Origin: Nocardioides islandensis
GTDB lineage: Bacteria > Actinomycetota > Actinomycetes > Propionibacteriales > Nocardioidaceae
Reading direction: 5' to 3'
DNA: 64,000 bases
Assembly (NCBI RefSeq): GCF_015352455.1
Contig: NZ_JADKPN010000004.1
Span: forward strand, 62,001-126,000
A program made the position numbers and the translations under genes. The notes under the pieces are model-generated. The model was not told the origin of the DNA. It searched no databases and was given only the letters and a program-made list of their open reading frames with translations. Numbering within the stretch: the stretch's first letter is position 1; the number at the start of each line of letters is the position of its first letter. Positions 1-9,507 of the stretch are shown piece after piece.

Positions 1-1262
1 TCCAGCACCGTCGCCTTTCCGCGCAGGAACGTGGCCACGACCCGACCGGGCAGCTCGCGGCCGGCGTACGGCGTGTTGCGCGACAGCGAGGCCGTCTCGG
101 AGCCGTCGACGACGCGGGTGGCCTTAGGGTCGTACAGCACGATGTTCGCCGGTGCACCGTCCTCGAGCGGGCGGCCGTGGTCGGCCAGCCGGCCGATCCG
201 TGCGGGTGCGTAGGACATCCGCTCCGCGACGCCGGCCCAGTCGAGCAGGCCGGTGTCGACCATCGTCTGCTGGACGACCGAGAGCGCCGTCTCCAGGCCG
301 AGCATGCCGAACGCGGCGGCCGCCCACTCGCAGTCCTTGTCCTCGTGCGGGTGTGGCGCATGGTCGGTCGCGACGATGTCGATCGTGCCGTCGGCCAGGC
401 CGGCCCGCAGCGCCTCGACGTCCGAGGCCGAGCGCAGCGGCGGGTTGACCTTGTAGAGCGGGTCGTAGGTCGCCGCCAGCTCGTCGGTCAGCAGCAGGTG
501 GTGCGGGGTGACCTCGGCGGTGACGTTCCAGCCCTTCTCCTTGGCCTGGCGGATCAGCTCGACCGACCCCGCCGTGGAGACGTGGCACACGTGCAGCCGG
601 GAGCCGACGTGAGCGGCGAGCAGGCAGTCGCGGGCGATGATCGCCTCCTCCGCGACGGCCGGCCAGCCCGCCAGACCGAGGCGGCCGGACAGCTCGCCCT
701 CGTTCATCTGGGCGCCCTCGGTGAGCCGCGGCTCCTGCGAGTGCTGGGCGATCACTCCGTCGAACGCCTTGACGTACTCCAGGGCCCGCCGCATCAGCAA
801 CGGGTCGCTGACGCAGTGGCCGTCGTCGGAGAACACCCGGACGCGAGCGGCCGAGTCGGCCATCGCGCCGAGCTCGGCGATCTTCTCGCCGGCCAGCCCC
901 ACCGTGACGGCGCCGATCGGGTACACGTCGCAGTAGCCCGCCTCGCGGCCCAGCCGCCAGACCTGCTCGACGACACCGGCGGTGTCGGCCACCGGCTCGG
1001 TGTTGGCCATGGCGTGCACCGCCGTGAAGCCCCCGATCGCGGCGGCCTGCGTGCCGGTCTCGACGGTCTCGGCGTCCTCGCGGCCCGGCTCGCGCAGGTG
1101 GGTGTGCAGGTCGACCAGGCCGGGCAGGGCGATGAGGCCCTCGGCCTCGATGACCTCCTCGACCCCCTCGGCCGGCCCGGAGGCGATCACGCCGTCCCGG
1201 ATGACCAGGTCGGTCGGCGTACCGCCGAGGACCGAGACGCCCTTGATCAGGTGGGTGGTCAC
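1..1262 (-). CDS. pyrC: Dihydroorotase, C-terminus cut by window edge
   Basis: This enzyme cyclises carbamoyl-aspartate to dihydroorotate, the third step of cytoplasmic de novo pyrimidine synthesis. The GTG start at 1262 overlaps the pyrB stop as GTGA, which fixes the start. About 420 codons are visible. Class I dihydroorotases run to roughly 430 residues, so only the last few are missing beyond base 1. The metal-binding DLHTH motif falls at residues 51-55, followed by LREPG. The catalytic aspartate lies in the later ATDHAPH motif. It is the third gene of a pyrR-pyrB-pyrC operon with coupled overlaps and shares the control at the pyrR leader. Family assignment is firm; the exact C-terminus cannot be seen. 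Confidence 0.95.
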   Translation of the reverse strand, partial: MTTHLIKGVSVLGGTPTDLVIRDGVIASGPAEGVEEVIEAEGLIALPGLVDLHTHLREPGREDAETVETGTQAAAIGGFTAVHAMANTEPVADTAGVVEQVWRLGREAGYCDVYPIGAVTVGLAGEKIAELGAMADSAARVRVFSDDGHCVSDPLLMRRALEYVKAFDGVIAQHSQEPRLTEGAQMNEGELSGRLGLAGWPAVAEEAIIARDCLLAAHVGSRLHVCHVSTAGSVELIRQAKEKGWNVTAEVTPHHLLLTDELAATYDPLYKVNPPLRSASDVEALRAGLADGTIDIVATDHAPHPHEDKDCEWAAAAFGMLGLETALSVVQQTMVDTGLLDWAGVAERMSYAPARIGRLADHGRPLEDGAPANIVLYDPKATRVVDGSETASLSRNTPYAGRELPGRVVATFLRGKATVL

Positions 1263-2221
1263 AGGTCGTCTCCCTCGGTGTGGGCGGGCTCGGAGCCGCC
1301 GAGCAGCAGGTACAGGACGGCCATCCGGACGGCGACGCCGTTGGTGACCTGCTCGACGATCACCGAGCGGTCGGAGTCGGCGACGTCGGCGGTGATCTCC
1401 ATGCCGCGGACCATCGGGCCGGGGTGCATGACGATCGTGTGGTCCTGCAGCGTGGCCATCCGCCGGCCGTCGAGGCCGTAGCGGCGGGAGTACTCGCGGG
1501 CCGTGGGGAAGAACCCGCCGTTCATGCGCTCCCGCTGGACGCGCAGCATCATCACCGCGTCGGCCTTCGGGATGACCCCGTCGAGGTCGTAGGACGTCTC
1601 CACTCCCCAGGTGTCCACGCCGACCGGCAGCAGCGTCGGCGGCGCGACCAGGGTGACCTCGGCGCCGAGTGTGCGGAGCAGCAGCGCGTTGGAGCGGGCG
1701 ACCCGTGAGTGCAGCACGTCGCCGACGATCGCGATGCGCTGGCCGTCCAGGGTGCCGCCGTTGCGCGGCCCGAGGTGGCGCCACATGGTGAAGGCGTCGA
1801 GCAGGGCCTGGGTCGGGTGCTCGTGGGTGCCGTCGCCGGCGTTCACCACCGAGGACCGCACCCAGCCGGAGTGCGCGAGTCGGTGCGGGGCGCCGCTGGC
1901 GCCGTGCCGGATCACGACCGCGTCCGCGCCCATCGCCTCCAGGGTGAGGGCGGTGTCCTTGAGCGACTCGCCCTTGGAGAGCGACGAGCCCTTGGCGGAG
2001 AAGTTGATGACGTCCGCGCTCAGTCGCTTCGCGGCGGCCTCGAAGGAGATGCGCGTGCGGGTGGAGTCCTCGAAGAAGAGGTTCACCACCGTGCGGCCGC
2101 GCAGGGCGGGCAGCTTCTTGATGGGCCGGTCGGCCAGCGAGCGCATCTCGTCGGCCGTGCTGAGGACGAGCTCGGCGTCCTCGCGGGTCAGGTCCGCCGC
2201 GCTGAGCAGGTGTCGCTTCAT
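1259..2221 (-). CDS. pyrB: Aspartate carbamoyltransferase catalytic subunit
   Basis: It joins carbamoyl phosphate and aspartate to form carbamoyl-aspartate, the committed step of pyrimidine synthesis. The 320-residue length is normal for the catalytic chain. The carbamoyl-phosphate loop STRTR is at residues 53-57, the mobile-loop lysine follows SSLS near residue 83, HPTQ is at 135-138, and HPGPMVRG lies near the C-terminus. The ATG at 2221 overlaps the pyrR stop and the gene end overlaps the pyrC start, so the three are probably translationally coupled. No pyrI regulatory subunit is nearby, as expected for an actinobacterium. Confidence 0.97.
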   Translation of the reverse strand: MKRHLLSAADLTREDAELVLSTADEMRSLADRPIKKLPALRGRTVVNLFFEDSTRTRISFEAAAKRLSADVINFSAKGSSLSKGESLKDTALTLEAMGADAVVIRHGASGAPHRLAHSGWVRSSVVNAGDGTHEHPTQALLDAFTMWRHLGPRNGGTLDGQRIAIVGDVLHSRVARSNALLLRTLGAEVTLVAPPTLLPVGVDTWGVETSYDLDGVIPKADAVMMLRVQRERMNGGFFPTAREYSRRYGLDGRRMATLQDHTIVMHPGPMVRGMEITADVADSDRSVIVEQVTNGVAVRMAVLYLLLGGSEPAHTEGDDL

Positions 2222-2820
2222 CGGGCGGCCTCCTTGCCGTGGGTGGGGGTGGTCTCCAGGATCTGGACGGCGTCCACGCCGTCGTGCGGCTCCAGGCTCA
2301 CGCGCACCCGCTCGGCGAGCGAGGTCGGCAGGTTCTTGCCGACGAAGTCGGCGCGGATCGGCAGCTCACGGTGCCCCCGGTCGACGAGGACCGCGAGCTG
2401 GACGCCCTTGGGGCGGCCCACCTCGGTGATCGCGTCGAGGGCCGCGCGGATGGTGCGGCCGGAGTACAGGACGTCGTCGACGAGCACCACGACCTTGCCG
2501 TCGATGCCGCCCGGCGGGATCTCGGTGGGCATCAGGGTCCGGGCCGGCTTGAGCCGCAGGTCGTCGCGGTACATCGTCACGTCGAGCGACCCGACCGGCA
2601 CCTGGACGCCCTCGACGGAGGCCATCCGCTCGGCGATCCGCTCGGCGAGCGGTACGCCGCGGCTCGGGATCCCGAGCAGCACGAGGTCGCTGGCCCCGCG
2701 GTTGCGCTCGAGGATCTCGTGGGAGATGCGGGTGAGGGCCCGGGTGATGTCACGGGCGTCGAGGACGGTTCTGGATCCGTCGTCCTCGTGGTCGTGCTGG
2801 GCTGCAGGTTGGGCGCACAC
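2218..2820 (-). CDS. pyrR: Bifunctional pyr operon regulator / uracil phosphoribosyltransferase
   Basis: PyrR is a UMP-sensing RNA-binding protein of the type I phosphoribosyltransferase fold that represses pyrimidine genes and can also convert uracil to UMP. The PRPP-binding motif [14 protein letters not shown] sits in the middle of the 200-residue product, and the N-terminal block [16 protein letters not shown] is typical. The open frame extends much further upstream, but similarity to the family begins around RTVLDA. The GTG at 2820 is the nearest in-frame start, 11 bases after a GGAGG. That GGAGG lies inside a hairpin, so the gene probably represses its own translation. The stop overlaps pyrB. 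Confidence 0.9.
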   Translation of the reverse strand: MCAQPAAQHDHEDDGSRTVLDARDITRALTRISHEILERNRGASDLVLLGIPSRGVPLAERIAERMASVEGVQVPVGSLDVTMYRDDLRLKPARTLMPTEIPPGGIDGKVVVLVDDVLYSGRTIRAALDAITEVGRPKGVQLAVLVDRGHRELPIRADFVGKNLPTSLAERVRVSLEPHDGVDAVQILETTPTHGKEAAR

Positions 2821-2830
2821 AGGCCGCCTG

Positions 2831-2871
2831 ACCTCCTTCTCCGCCTCACGGGACGGCTCGTTAAAGGATGT
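2831..2871 (-). promoter_or_regulatory. Predicted PyrR-binding RNA hairpin covering the pyrR Shine-Dalgarno
   Basis: Read on the minus strand, the leader has a strand containing CATCCTTTAACG, a loop containing GTCCCGTGAGGC, then GAGAAGGAGGT. The outer bases 2864-2871 pair with 2831-2838 at seven of eight positions. The loop and 3' side match the PyrR-binding consensus known from Bacillus and actinobacterial leaders (GUCC..GAGAGGC..GAAGG). The paired 3' arm includes the pyrR ribosome-binding site. PyrR bound here would therefore block translation rather than control a terminator. Confidence 0.75.
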
Positions 2872-2958
2872 CGCCAGAACTACTTGGCGCGGTGACTCTA
2901 ACAGCGGTCGCGAGGTACGGCGGGATCGGCACGTGGCGCGTCTTCCTAAGGTGGCCCC

Positions 2959-3363
2959 ATGGCCAGGCCCCCGTTCCCCGACGACGTCCGTGAGCTGCTC
3001 AGCCGGCCGCTGCCCGCCGTGGTGGCGACGCTGCGTTCCGACGGGATGCCGGTGACGGTGGCCACCTGGTACCTGCTCGAGGACGACGGCCGGATCCTGG
3101 TCAACATGGACCACAGCCGGGTCCGGGTGAAGCACCTGCGCCGCGACCCGCGGATCGCGCTGACGGCGTTGGCCGACGACTGGTACACCCACGTCTCGGT
3201 CAACGGCACCGTCGACGGCGTCACCGAGGACGTCGGCCTGGTCGACATCGACCGGCTCTCGCAGCACTACCGCGGGCAGCCCTACCGCAACCGCACCTCG
3301 CGACGGTTCTCCGCGCGGATCGTCGTCGAGCAGTGGCAGGGCTGGGGAGCCACTCGCACCTGA
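2959..3363 (+). CDS. PPOX-class F420-dependent oxidoreductase family protein
   Basis: This is a 134-residue single-domain split-barrel protein of the pyridoxamine-5'-phosphate-oxidase-like family. In actinobacteria this subgroup binds F420 or FMN and reduces small substrates. Family-like features are the N-terminal [22 protein letters not shown] block, the central [11 protein letters not shown] followed by [11 protein letters not shown], and the end [14 protein letters not shown]. It is transcribed away from the pyr operon. F420 rather than FMN use is inferred from the subfamily; the substrate is unknown. Confidence 0.8.
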   Translation: MARPPFPDDVRELLSRPLPAVVATLRSDGMPVTVATWYLLEDDGRILVNMDHSRVRVKHLRRDPRIALTALADDWYTHVSVNGTVDGVTEDVGLVDIDRLSQHYRGQPYRNRTSRRFSARIVVEQWQGWGATRT

Positions 3364-3411
3364 GACCTCGTCGTGCTTGTCGGTGTCGGCGCCCGCCCGC
3401 ACGATGAGCGG

Positions 3412-4692
3412 GTGCCCGCACCCACCCGCCGTACCGTCCTCGGCGCCGGCCTCGCCTCGGTCGCCGCCCTCGGGCTGACCGCCTGCGACGACGACACCTC
3501 CGCGACCCCGCAGTCGCAGGTCTCGAAGGCCTCGACCAGTCCCACCGGTGCCCCGGCGCCGAGCGACTGGGACCCCACCGACTGGGACGACGTCCGTGCC
3601 CAGTTCCCCCTCGACCCGAGCCTCGCCCAGTTCGCGGCGTTCGTGCTCTCGCCGCACACCCAGGAGCTGGACGCGGCCATCGCCGGCTACCGCGACGAGC
3701 TGGCGTTCGACACCGAGGGCGCGCTCTTCCAGGGGATCGACCGTGAGGACGCCGTCCGCGACGAGGCCGCCGGCTTCGCGGGTGGCGCGCCGGGCGAGTA
3801 CGCCCTCACCGACTCGACGACGATGGGCATCGCCCACATGTACGGCGGCCTGTCCCTGTCCCCCGGCGACGAGGTGGTGTCCACGACCCACGACTTCTTC
3901 TCGACCGAGGACGCGCTCCGGCTGCTGGAGCTGCGCACGGGGGCCACGGTCAAGCGGGTCACGCTGTACGACGACCCGTGGAGGGCCTCGGTCGACGAGA
4001 TGGTCGACCGGCTGATGAAGGGCGTGACCGCTCGTACCAAGGTCGTCGCGGTCACCTGGGTGCACTCCTCGACCGGGGTCCGGCTGCCGATCCGCGAGAT
4101 CGCCGACGCCCTCGACGGCCGCGCGCTCCTGTGCGTCGACGGAGTGCACGGCTTCGCGGCGGTCGACGTCGACCTGCCGGACCTCGGCTGCGACCTCCTC
4201 GCGGCCGGCACCCACAAGTGGCTGTTCGGGCCACGTGGCACCGGCATCCTCTGGGCGAGGAGCTTCGGGCCGCTGACCGAGCTCATCCCGTCCTTCGACG
4301 GCTTCGAGGACGGCGCCCGGCTGACGCCCGGCGGCTACAAGGCCTTCGAGCACCGCTGGGCGATGGCCGACGCGTTCCGGATCCAGCGCCGGATCACCCG
4401 CAAGGCCGTCGTCGCGCGGACCGTCGCCCAGGCCACCCGGCTCAAGGAGGGCCTCCAGGAGGCCGACCGGATCACGGTCATCACCCCGCAGGACCCGGCC
4501 GTCTCGGCGGGCATCGTCTGCCTCGACGTGGAGGGGTTGATGCCGGCCAACGCCGTGCTCGAGCTGCGCGACCAGGGCATCGTGGCCAGCGCCACGCCGT
4601 ACCGCACGTCGTACCTCCGCCTGGGTCCCTCGATCGCCACCACCCCCGAGCAGGTCGACGCGGCGATCGAGGCGGTGAGCGGGCTGGTTTGA
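3412..4692 (+). CDS. Exported (Tat-lipoprotein) class V aminotransferase-like PLP enzyme
   Basis: This 426-residue fold-type I PLP protein belongs to the class V aminotransferase / cysteine desulfurase / isopenicillin-N-epimerase group. The PLP-ring aspartate is in [10 protein letters not shown] and the Schiff-base lysine is in GTHKWLFGP. An upstream GTG at 3373 also opens the frame. The GTG at 3412 is preferred because translation then begins with a twin-arginine signal (TRRTVLGAG) followed by a hydrophobic stretch and a lipobox, LTAC. The mature enzyme would be folded in the cytoplasm, exported by Tat and anchored outside as a lipoprotein. A disordered Ser/Thr/Pro linker follows the cysteine. 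The substrate cannot be deduced. Confidence 0.8.
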   Translation: MPAPTRRTVLGAGLASVAALGLTACDDDTSATPQSQVSKASTSPTGAPAPSDWDPTDWDDVRAQFPLDPSLAQFAAFVLSPHTQELDAAIAGYRDELAFDTEGALFQGIDREDAVRDEAAGFAGGAPGEYALTDSTTMGIAHMYGGLSLSPGDEVVSTTHDFFSTEDALRLLELRTGATVKRVTLYDDPWRASVDEMVDRLMKGVTARTKVVAVTWVHSSTGVRLPIREIADALDGRALLCVDGVHGFAAVDVDLPDLGCDLLAAGTHKWLFGPRGTGILWARSFGPLTELIPSFDGFEDGARLTPGGYKAFEHRWAMADAFRIQRRITRKAVVARTVAQATRLKEGLQEADRITVITPQDPAVSAGIVCLDVEGLMPANAVLELRDQGIVASATPYRTSYLRLGPSIATTPEQVDAAIEAVSGLV

Positions 4693-4699
4693 TCGGCAC

Positions 4700-5632
4700 A
4701 TGGCCACCGGGACCCAGCACAGCGCCGACGACCCGCGCAACGACGACATCCTGATCTGGGTCAACGGGGAGCTGAAGCCCCGCGCCCAGGCCGTGGTGTC
4801 CGTCTTCGACTCCGGCTTCGTGCTGGGCGACGGCGTGTGGGAGGGCATCAGGGTCGCGAACGGCCATCCGGCGTTCCTCGACCTCCACCTGGACCGGCTC
4901 TTCGAGGGCGCCAAGGCGCTGATGCTCGACGTCGGCATGAGCCGCGACGCGCTGACCGCGGCGATCTACGACACCATCCGCGGCAACGACATGACCGACG
5001 GCGTCCACCTCCGGCTGATGGTGACGCGCGGCGTGAAGTCGACGCCGTACCAGGACCCGCGCGCCACCGTCGGTCCGGCCACCGTGGTGATCATCGCCGA
5101 GCACAAGGAGGCGACCCCGGCGACGATCACCGACGGGATCACGCTGTTCACCACGCACGTGCGCCGCGCGACGCCGGACACCCTCGACCCCAAGCTCAAC
5201 GCGCACTCCAAGCTCAACGACATCCAGGCGTGCATCCAGGCCTACACCGCCGGCGCCGACGAGGCGCTGATGCTCGACCCGCACGGGTTCGTGGCGACCT
5301 GCAACAGCACGCACTTCTTCTGCGTGGTCGAGCGCGACGGGGAGTCACAGGTCTGGACGAGCGACGGCCGGTTCTGCCTCGGCGGCATCACCCGCAGCAA
5401 CGTGCTCCGCGTCTGCCGCGAGAACGGCATCACCGCGCGCGAGACGACGTTCAGCCTGACCGACGTGTACTCCGCCTCCGAGGCGTTCGTGACCGGCACC
5501 TTCGCCGGCGTGGTCCCGGTCCACACGATCGACGGCCGCACCATCGGCACCGGCAAGCGCGGCCCGGTCGTGGAGCGGCTGCAGGGCCTGTACGGCGAGC
5601 TGCTGCGCGCCGACGTGGCGGCGCGGGCATGA
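4700..5632 (+). CDS. Class IV aminotransferase (branched-chain / D-amino-acid type)
   Basis: This 310-residue fold-type IV PLP enzyme is related to IlvE, Dat and PabC. The N-terminal [20 protein letters not shown] and GDGVWEGIR are typical, the catalytic lysine lies in [13 protein letters not shown], and [14 protein letters not shown] forms the phosphate-binding end. Substrate choice between branched-chain amino acids, D-amino acids and aminodeoxychorismate cannot be read from the sequence. Its stop overlaps the next gene as ATGA, pairing it with a sulfotransferase-fold protein. Proteins that join these two domains are annotated in some organisms as branched-chain aminotransferase-like. Confidence 0.85.
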   Translation: MATGTQHSADDPRNDDILIWVNGELKPRAQAVVSVFDSGFVLGDGVWEGIRVANGHPAFLDLHLDRLFEGAKALMLDVGMSRDALTAAIYDTIRGNDMTDGVHLRLMVTRGVKSTPYQDPRATVGPATVVIIAEHKEATPATITDGITLFTTHVRRATPDTLDPKLNAHSKLNDIQACIQAYTAGADEALMLDPHGFVATCNSTHFFCVVERDGESQVWTSDGRFCLGGITRSNVLRVCRENGITARETTFSLTDVYSASEAFVTGTFAGVVPVHTIDGRTIGTGKRGPVVERLQGLYGELLRADVAARA

Positions 5633-6366
5633 CCGTCCGCGTGGGCATGTGGTCAGGGCCCCGCAACATCTCCACCGCGATGATGCGGGCCTGGGAGAAC
5701 CGCCCGGACACCGTCGTGGTCGACGAGCCGTTCTACGCGGCGTACCTCGCCCGCACCACCGGCTCCCGGGGCGACCACCCCGGGCGTGAGGACGTGCTCG
5801 CCGCCCAGCCGACCGATCCCTCCGAGGTCGTGGCCGGGCTGGCCGCTCCCCTGCCGGACGGCATCGCGGTGCAGTACGTCAAGCACATGACCCACCACCT
5901 GCTCCCCGAGGACGACCTCTCGTGGGCGCGGCCCCTGCGCAACGTGCTGCTGATCCGCACGCCGGACGAGGTGGTCGCGTCGTACCTGCGGTCGCGTGAG
6001 GTCTGCGAGCCCGAGGACATCGGCATCCTGCAGCAGGGCCGGCTGCTGGACGAGCTCGGCCCATCAGGGGAGCTAGTGCCCGTCATCGACGCCGCTGACT
6101 TCCTGCGCGACCCGGAGTCGTACCTGAGATGGCTCTGCGACTGGCTCGGGATCGGGTTCACCGACCGGATGCTGGCGTGGCCTTCGGGGCCGCGCGACAG
6201 CGACGGGGTCTGGGCACCGCACTGGTACGACGCCGTGTGGGCGTCGACCGGCTTCGAGCCGTACCGACCCCGCGACGTCCACCTGGACGCGGCGGGCGAG
6301 GCGGTCGCGGCGGCCTGCCGCCCGGCGTACGAGCGGCTGCACGACGCACGACTAGTGCTGACGTAA
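5629..6366 (+). CDS. Sulfotransferase-fold protein
   Basis: This is a 245-residue P-loop protein of the sulfotransferase family. The 5'-phosphosulfate-binding-like loop MWSGPRNISTAMM is at residues 7-19, and a central RTPDEVVASYLRSRE block resembles the 3'-phosphate-binding region. It begins inside the stop codon of the class IV aminotransferase, so the two are cotranslated. The sulfate acceptor is unknown, and sulfotransferase activity itself is not proven for this subgroup. The gene ends 39 bases from a convergent gene. Confidence 0.75.
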   Translation: MTVRVGMWSGPRNISTAMMRAWENRPDTVVVDEPFYAAYLARTTGSRGDHPGREDVLAAQPTDPSEVVAGLAAPLPDGIAVQYVKHMTHHLLPEDDLSWARPLRNVLLIRTPDEVVASYLRSREVCEPEDIGILQQGRLLDELGPSGELVPVIDAADFLRDPESYLRWLCDWLGIGFTDRMLAWPSGPRDSDGVWAPHWYDAVWASTGFEPYRPRDVHLDAAGEAVAAACRPAYERLHDARLVLT

Positions 6367-6404
6367 ACCCGTCGCGCGGTCCGGGGGATCAGGCGGGGCG
6401 CCGG

Positions 6405-6914
6405 TCAGGCGAACGGGTTGGGCGTAGCGCCCGGCAGCTGGGCCAGCAGCTCGCGGGCCTGGGCGGCGACCTTGTGCTCGACCAGCACTTCGTACTTGGT
6501 CGCGACGACCGACGTGACGGAGGAGAAGTCGCGCTGGCCGCGCGTCGCGGCGTACCCGACCAGTGCCCAGACCACGCCGAACAGGGCGCCGATGACCATC
6601 GTCGAGATGATCACGGCGAGCGCGCCCTGGTCGGTGAACAGCGCGAAGACCAGGCCGATGAACAGGCCGAGCCAGACGCCGGAGACCAGGCCGCCGAGGG
6701 CGACGCGGCCGGTCGTGAGCCGCCCGGTGATCCGCTCGACCCGCTTGAGGTCGGTCCCGACGATCATGCAGTTCTCGACCGGGAACTCCTTGTCGGAGAG
6801 GAAGTCGACGGCCTTCTGCGCGGACGCGTAGTCGTCGTACACGGCCAGCGACTGCGGGAACTCCAGGCGCAGCGGGTTGGCCGCGTTGCGGGGCAGGCCA
6901 GGCGTCATGCTCAT
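6405..6914 (-). CDS. General stress protein 17M-like membrane protein
   Basis: This 169-residue protein resembles the general stress protein 17M / YflT-type group. A small alpha-beta domain (LAVYDDYASAQKAVDFLSD, then CMIVGTDLKRVERITG) is followed by two Gly/Ala-rich hydrophobic segments around residues 70-115 and a short basic tail. The tail VVATKYEVLVEHKVAAQARELL is predicted cytoplasmic. ATG codons at 6914 and 6908 are both possible starts and neither has a clear ribosome-binding site. Biochemical role is unknown. Confidence 0.7.
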   Translation of the reverse strand: MSMTPGLPRNAANPLRLEFPQSLAVYDDYASAQKAVDFLSDKEFPVENCMIVGTDLKRVERITGRLTTGRVALGGLVSGVWLGLFIGLVFALFTDQGALAVIISTMVIGALFGVVWALVGYAATRGQRDFSSVTSVVATKYEVLVEHKVAAQARELLAQLPGATPNPFA

Positions 6915-6962
6915 GGCGCCAGTCTGCCAGCCGGGCCTTCGACCGGCCCCGGACGTCTGCGC

Positions 6963-8006
6963 TCAGAGCGCCGTCGCCATCCCCGCGCACGCGGTCAGCC
7001 AGGCCTGGCGGGTGCCCTTGGTGAGGTCGCGGTACGGCAGCACCGAGCCGGTCACCAGAGCCGGGTCGAACGGGACCCGGTAGACCCCACGGGTGCGCTG
7101 GCCGTAGACCTCGACCAGGTCGCGCACCAGCCCCTCGTCGACGCGGTCGGAGGGGTCGGAGAGCACCGCGACCGTCTTGTACTTGAGGTTCGGGTACCCC
7201 GCCTCGGCCAGCGCGTCGAGCATCCAGAGGCCGGAGTACCCGGTGTCCTCGCGCACCGTGCTCGTCACCACGAGCAGGTCGGCGGCCTCGGCAGCGGCCA
7301 GCCAGTTCTCGGCGCGCATGTTGTTGCCGGTGTCCACGAGCACGAGCCGGTAGAAGCGCTCGAGCAGCCGGTGCACGTCGGTGAAGTCCTGCGCGCGGAT
7401 CGTGCCGGTGACGCCCGGCCGCTCGTCGGAGGCCAGCACGTCGAAGTGCGCGTCACCCTGGGAGCGGACGTACGACGCCAGGTCACCGATCCGCGCCTCG
7501 GCACCGGTGAACCGGGGCAGCTCGTCGAGCAGCTCGCGGGTCGTGTTGTCGTGGCCCCCACCCATCGACGGGCGCAGTGCGCGGATGCCGAGCGTGCCGC
7601 GCGTCTCGTTGTTGTCCCAGGCGACCACGCCGCCGCCGCGGACCGTGCCGAACGTGTACCCGGCAGCCAGGACACTGGTCGTCTTCGCGGCGCCGCCCTT
7701 GGGGTTGAGGAACGCGATCGTCCGCGGGCCACCGAACTCGCGCTGCACCGCGGCCCGCTCCTCCTCGTGCCGGCGCTCCGCGCGGGACGGCTGCGGCTGC
7801 ACCAGCCCGCCGCTCCACCGGTTCATCGCACCGCGCCAGCCCCAGGCAGCGGGACGGCGCTCCACGGCGCCCTCGCGGCGGTGCAGGAACTCCCCCGCGC
7901 TGGCGCGCCGCGTCTCCGCGTGCCGTCGCGACGCCGGCTGCGGCTCCTCCTCCGGAGGAGCGGGCTGGGTGGGGATCGCGGTGAGTCGGGCATGGTCCGG
8001 GGCCAT
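6963..8006 (-). CDS. MinD/ParA-like ATPase
   Basis: This 347-residue protein has about 90 disordered N-terminal residues followed by a SIMIBI-class ATPase domain. The deviant Walker A NPKGGAAKTT is at residues 101-110 and the switch region is FYRLVLVDTGNNMRAENW. The layout of a long Pro/Arg-rich head plus MinD-like domain resembles ATPases linked to actinobacterial type VII secretion. No ESX, parB or min gene lies nearby, so its partner is unknown. The ATG at 8006 has a GGAG-type ribosome-binding site. Confidence 0.75.
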   Translation of the reverse strand: MAPDHARLTAIPTQPAPPEEEPQPASRRHAETRRASAGEFLHRREGAVERRPAAWGWRGAMNRWSGGLVQPQPSRAERRHEEERAAVQREFGGPRTIAFLNPKGGAAKTTSVLAAGYTFGTVRGGGVVAWDNNETRGTLGIRALRPSMGGGHDNTTRELLDELPRFTGAEARIGDLASYVRSQGDAHFDVLASDERPGVTGTIRAQDFTDVHRLLERFYRLVLVDTGNNMRAENWLAAAEAADLLVVTSTVREDTGYSGLWMLDALAEAGYPNLKYKTVAVLSDPSDRVDEGLVRDLVEVYGQRTRGVYRVPFDPALVTGSVLPYRDLTKGTRQAWLTACAGMATAL

Positions 8007-8083
8007 GTCAGGCTCCTTCCGAGTGGGGGGCTGCTCTCACAGTAAAGACCCTGCGTCACTTCGGCACCAGGGGTCTCACGCGG

Positions 8084-9472
8084 TTACAGGTCGAGCCCGT
8101 TGAGCGCGTGCTCCAGGGCGCGGTGGTACGTCGGGTACGCGAAGTGCATGGTGCGCAGCGTCGTCACGGGGATCTCGGCGTGCACCGCGGCCTCCAGCAT
8201 CGACAGGATCTCGCCGCCGGACTCCCCCACCACGCAGCCTCCGACGAGCACGCCGCGCTTCTTGTCGGCGACCAGCTTGACCAACCCCGTCTCCTTGGCC
8301 AGCCACCCGCGCGCGCCCAGGTCACCCGTGGCGGTGGCCACGTCGACACCGGCGTCCCGCGCGGCCTTCTCGCTCTGTCCGACCGAGGCCACCTCGGGCG
8401 ACGTGAACGTCACCCGTGGCACCGCCCGGTAGTCGGCCCACGGGCCGTCCTGCCCGAGGATGTCGCGGATCGCGACGGCGCCCTGGTACATCGAGACGTG
8501 CGTGAAGGCGCCCTTGCCGGTGATGTCGCCGACTGCCCAGAGCTTCTCGACGGTGGTTCCTGAGGAGTCGGGGGACGAGGCGCCTCGACGGACACGCATG
8601 CGCTCGTCGGTCTCCACGACCTTGAGGTCGTCGCCCAGCCCGACGGTGTCCAGGCCGATGAAGTCCAGGTTGGCCTTGCGGCCGGCCGCGACGAGGAGCT
8701 TGTCGGCGGTCACCTTCTCGTCCCCGAGGTCGAGGGTGAAGCCGTCGTCGCCGTACCCGACCGACCGCACCGTCGCGCCGGTGCGGACCTCGATCCCCTC
8801 GGCCTCGAACGCCTTCGTGAGGAGCTCGGACGCCTCCGGCTCCTCGATGGCGACCAGCCGGTCGGCCACCTCCACGACGGTCACCCGGACCCCGAAGCGC
8901 GCGAAGACCTGGGCGAACTCACACCCGATCGGCCCCCCGCCCAGCACCACGAGGGAGCCCGGCAGCTCGGTGACCGCGACGGCGTCGCGGTTCGTCCAGT
9001 ACGGCGTGCCCTGGAGGCCGTCGATCGGCGGCGCCGCGGGCGCGGTGCCGGTGTTGAGGACGACGCCCGAGCGGGCGACGTACGTCGTCTCGCCGACGCG
9101 CACCCGACCGGGACCGTCCAGGACGCCGCGGCCGCGGTGGAACCGCCCGCCGTTGTCCTCGAGTCGCTTGACGGCGACGGCGTCGTCCCAGTCGTCGGTG
9201 GCCTCGTCGCGGATCCGCTGGGCCACCGGACCCCAGTCCGGCGTGACGGTCGCGGTGCCGCCGAACTCGGGCACGCGCCTGGCCGCCGCCACGGCGTGTG
9301 CGGCGGCGATCATCATCTTGGAGGGGACGCAGCCGTAGTACGGGCACTCGCCGCCGACGAGACGGTCCTCGATACCCACGACGTCCAGGCCGGCCCGGCC
9401 CAGCTTGATCGCGACGTGCTCGCCACCCGGCCCGAGGCCCAGGACGACGACGTCGCACTCGACCTCGGTCAT
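8084..9472 (-). CDS. FAD-dependent pyridine nucleotide-disulfide oxidoreductase
   Basis: This 462-residue flavoprotein belongs to the dihydrolipoamide dehydrogenase / mercuric reductase / glutathione reductase class. An FAD-binding GLGPGGEH is at residues 12-19, the redox pair C43-PYYG-C48 is present, a second nucleotide site reads VVLGGGPIGCE, and AVGDITG closes the FAD site. The C-terminal dimer motif reads AYPTYHRALE, so the usual catalytic His-Pro is replaced by Tyr-Pro. It is probably not a standard lipoamide dehydrogenase, and no lipoyl complex genes are nearby. About 13 residues near 294-306 are encoded by a dispersed palindromic repeat. Confidence 0.82.
   Translation of the reverse strand: MTEVECDVVVLGLGPGGEHVAIKLGRAGLDVVGIEDRLVGGECPYYGCVPSKMMIAAAHAVAAARRVPEFGGTATVTPDWGPVAQRIRDEATDDWDDAVAVKRLEDNGGRFHRGRGVLDGPGRVRVGETTYVARSGVVLNTGTAPAAPPIDGLQGTPYWTNRDAVAVTELPGSLVVLGGGPIGCEFAQVFARFGVRVTVVEVADRLVAIEEPEASELLTKAFEAEGIEVRTGATVRSVGYGDDGFTLDLGDEKVTADKLLVAAGRKANLDFIGLDTVGLGDDLKVVETDERMRVRRGASSPDSSGTTVEKLWAVGDITGKGAFTHVSMYQGAVAIRDILGQDGPWADYRAVPRVTFTSPEVASVGQSEKAARDAGVDVATATGDLGARGWLAKETGLVKLVADKKRGVLVGGCVVGESGGEILSMLEAAVHAEIPVTTLRTMHFAYPTYHRALEHALNGLDL
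8556..8592. repeat. Dispersed palindromic element inside the flavoprotein gene (copy 1)
   Basis: This copy of a roughly 37-bp sequence (core CCTGAGGAG, GACGAGGCG, CTCGA) matches 22642-22678 at about 31 positions and can form short hairpins. It lies in frame in a surface stretch between the NAD-domain end and the AVGDITG motif. Confidence 0.6.
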
Positions 9473-9507
9473 GCGGCGAGGCTACTTGTCGCCCGACCCG
9501 TCACCGG

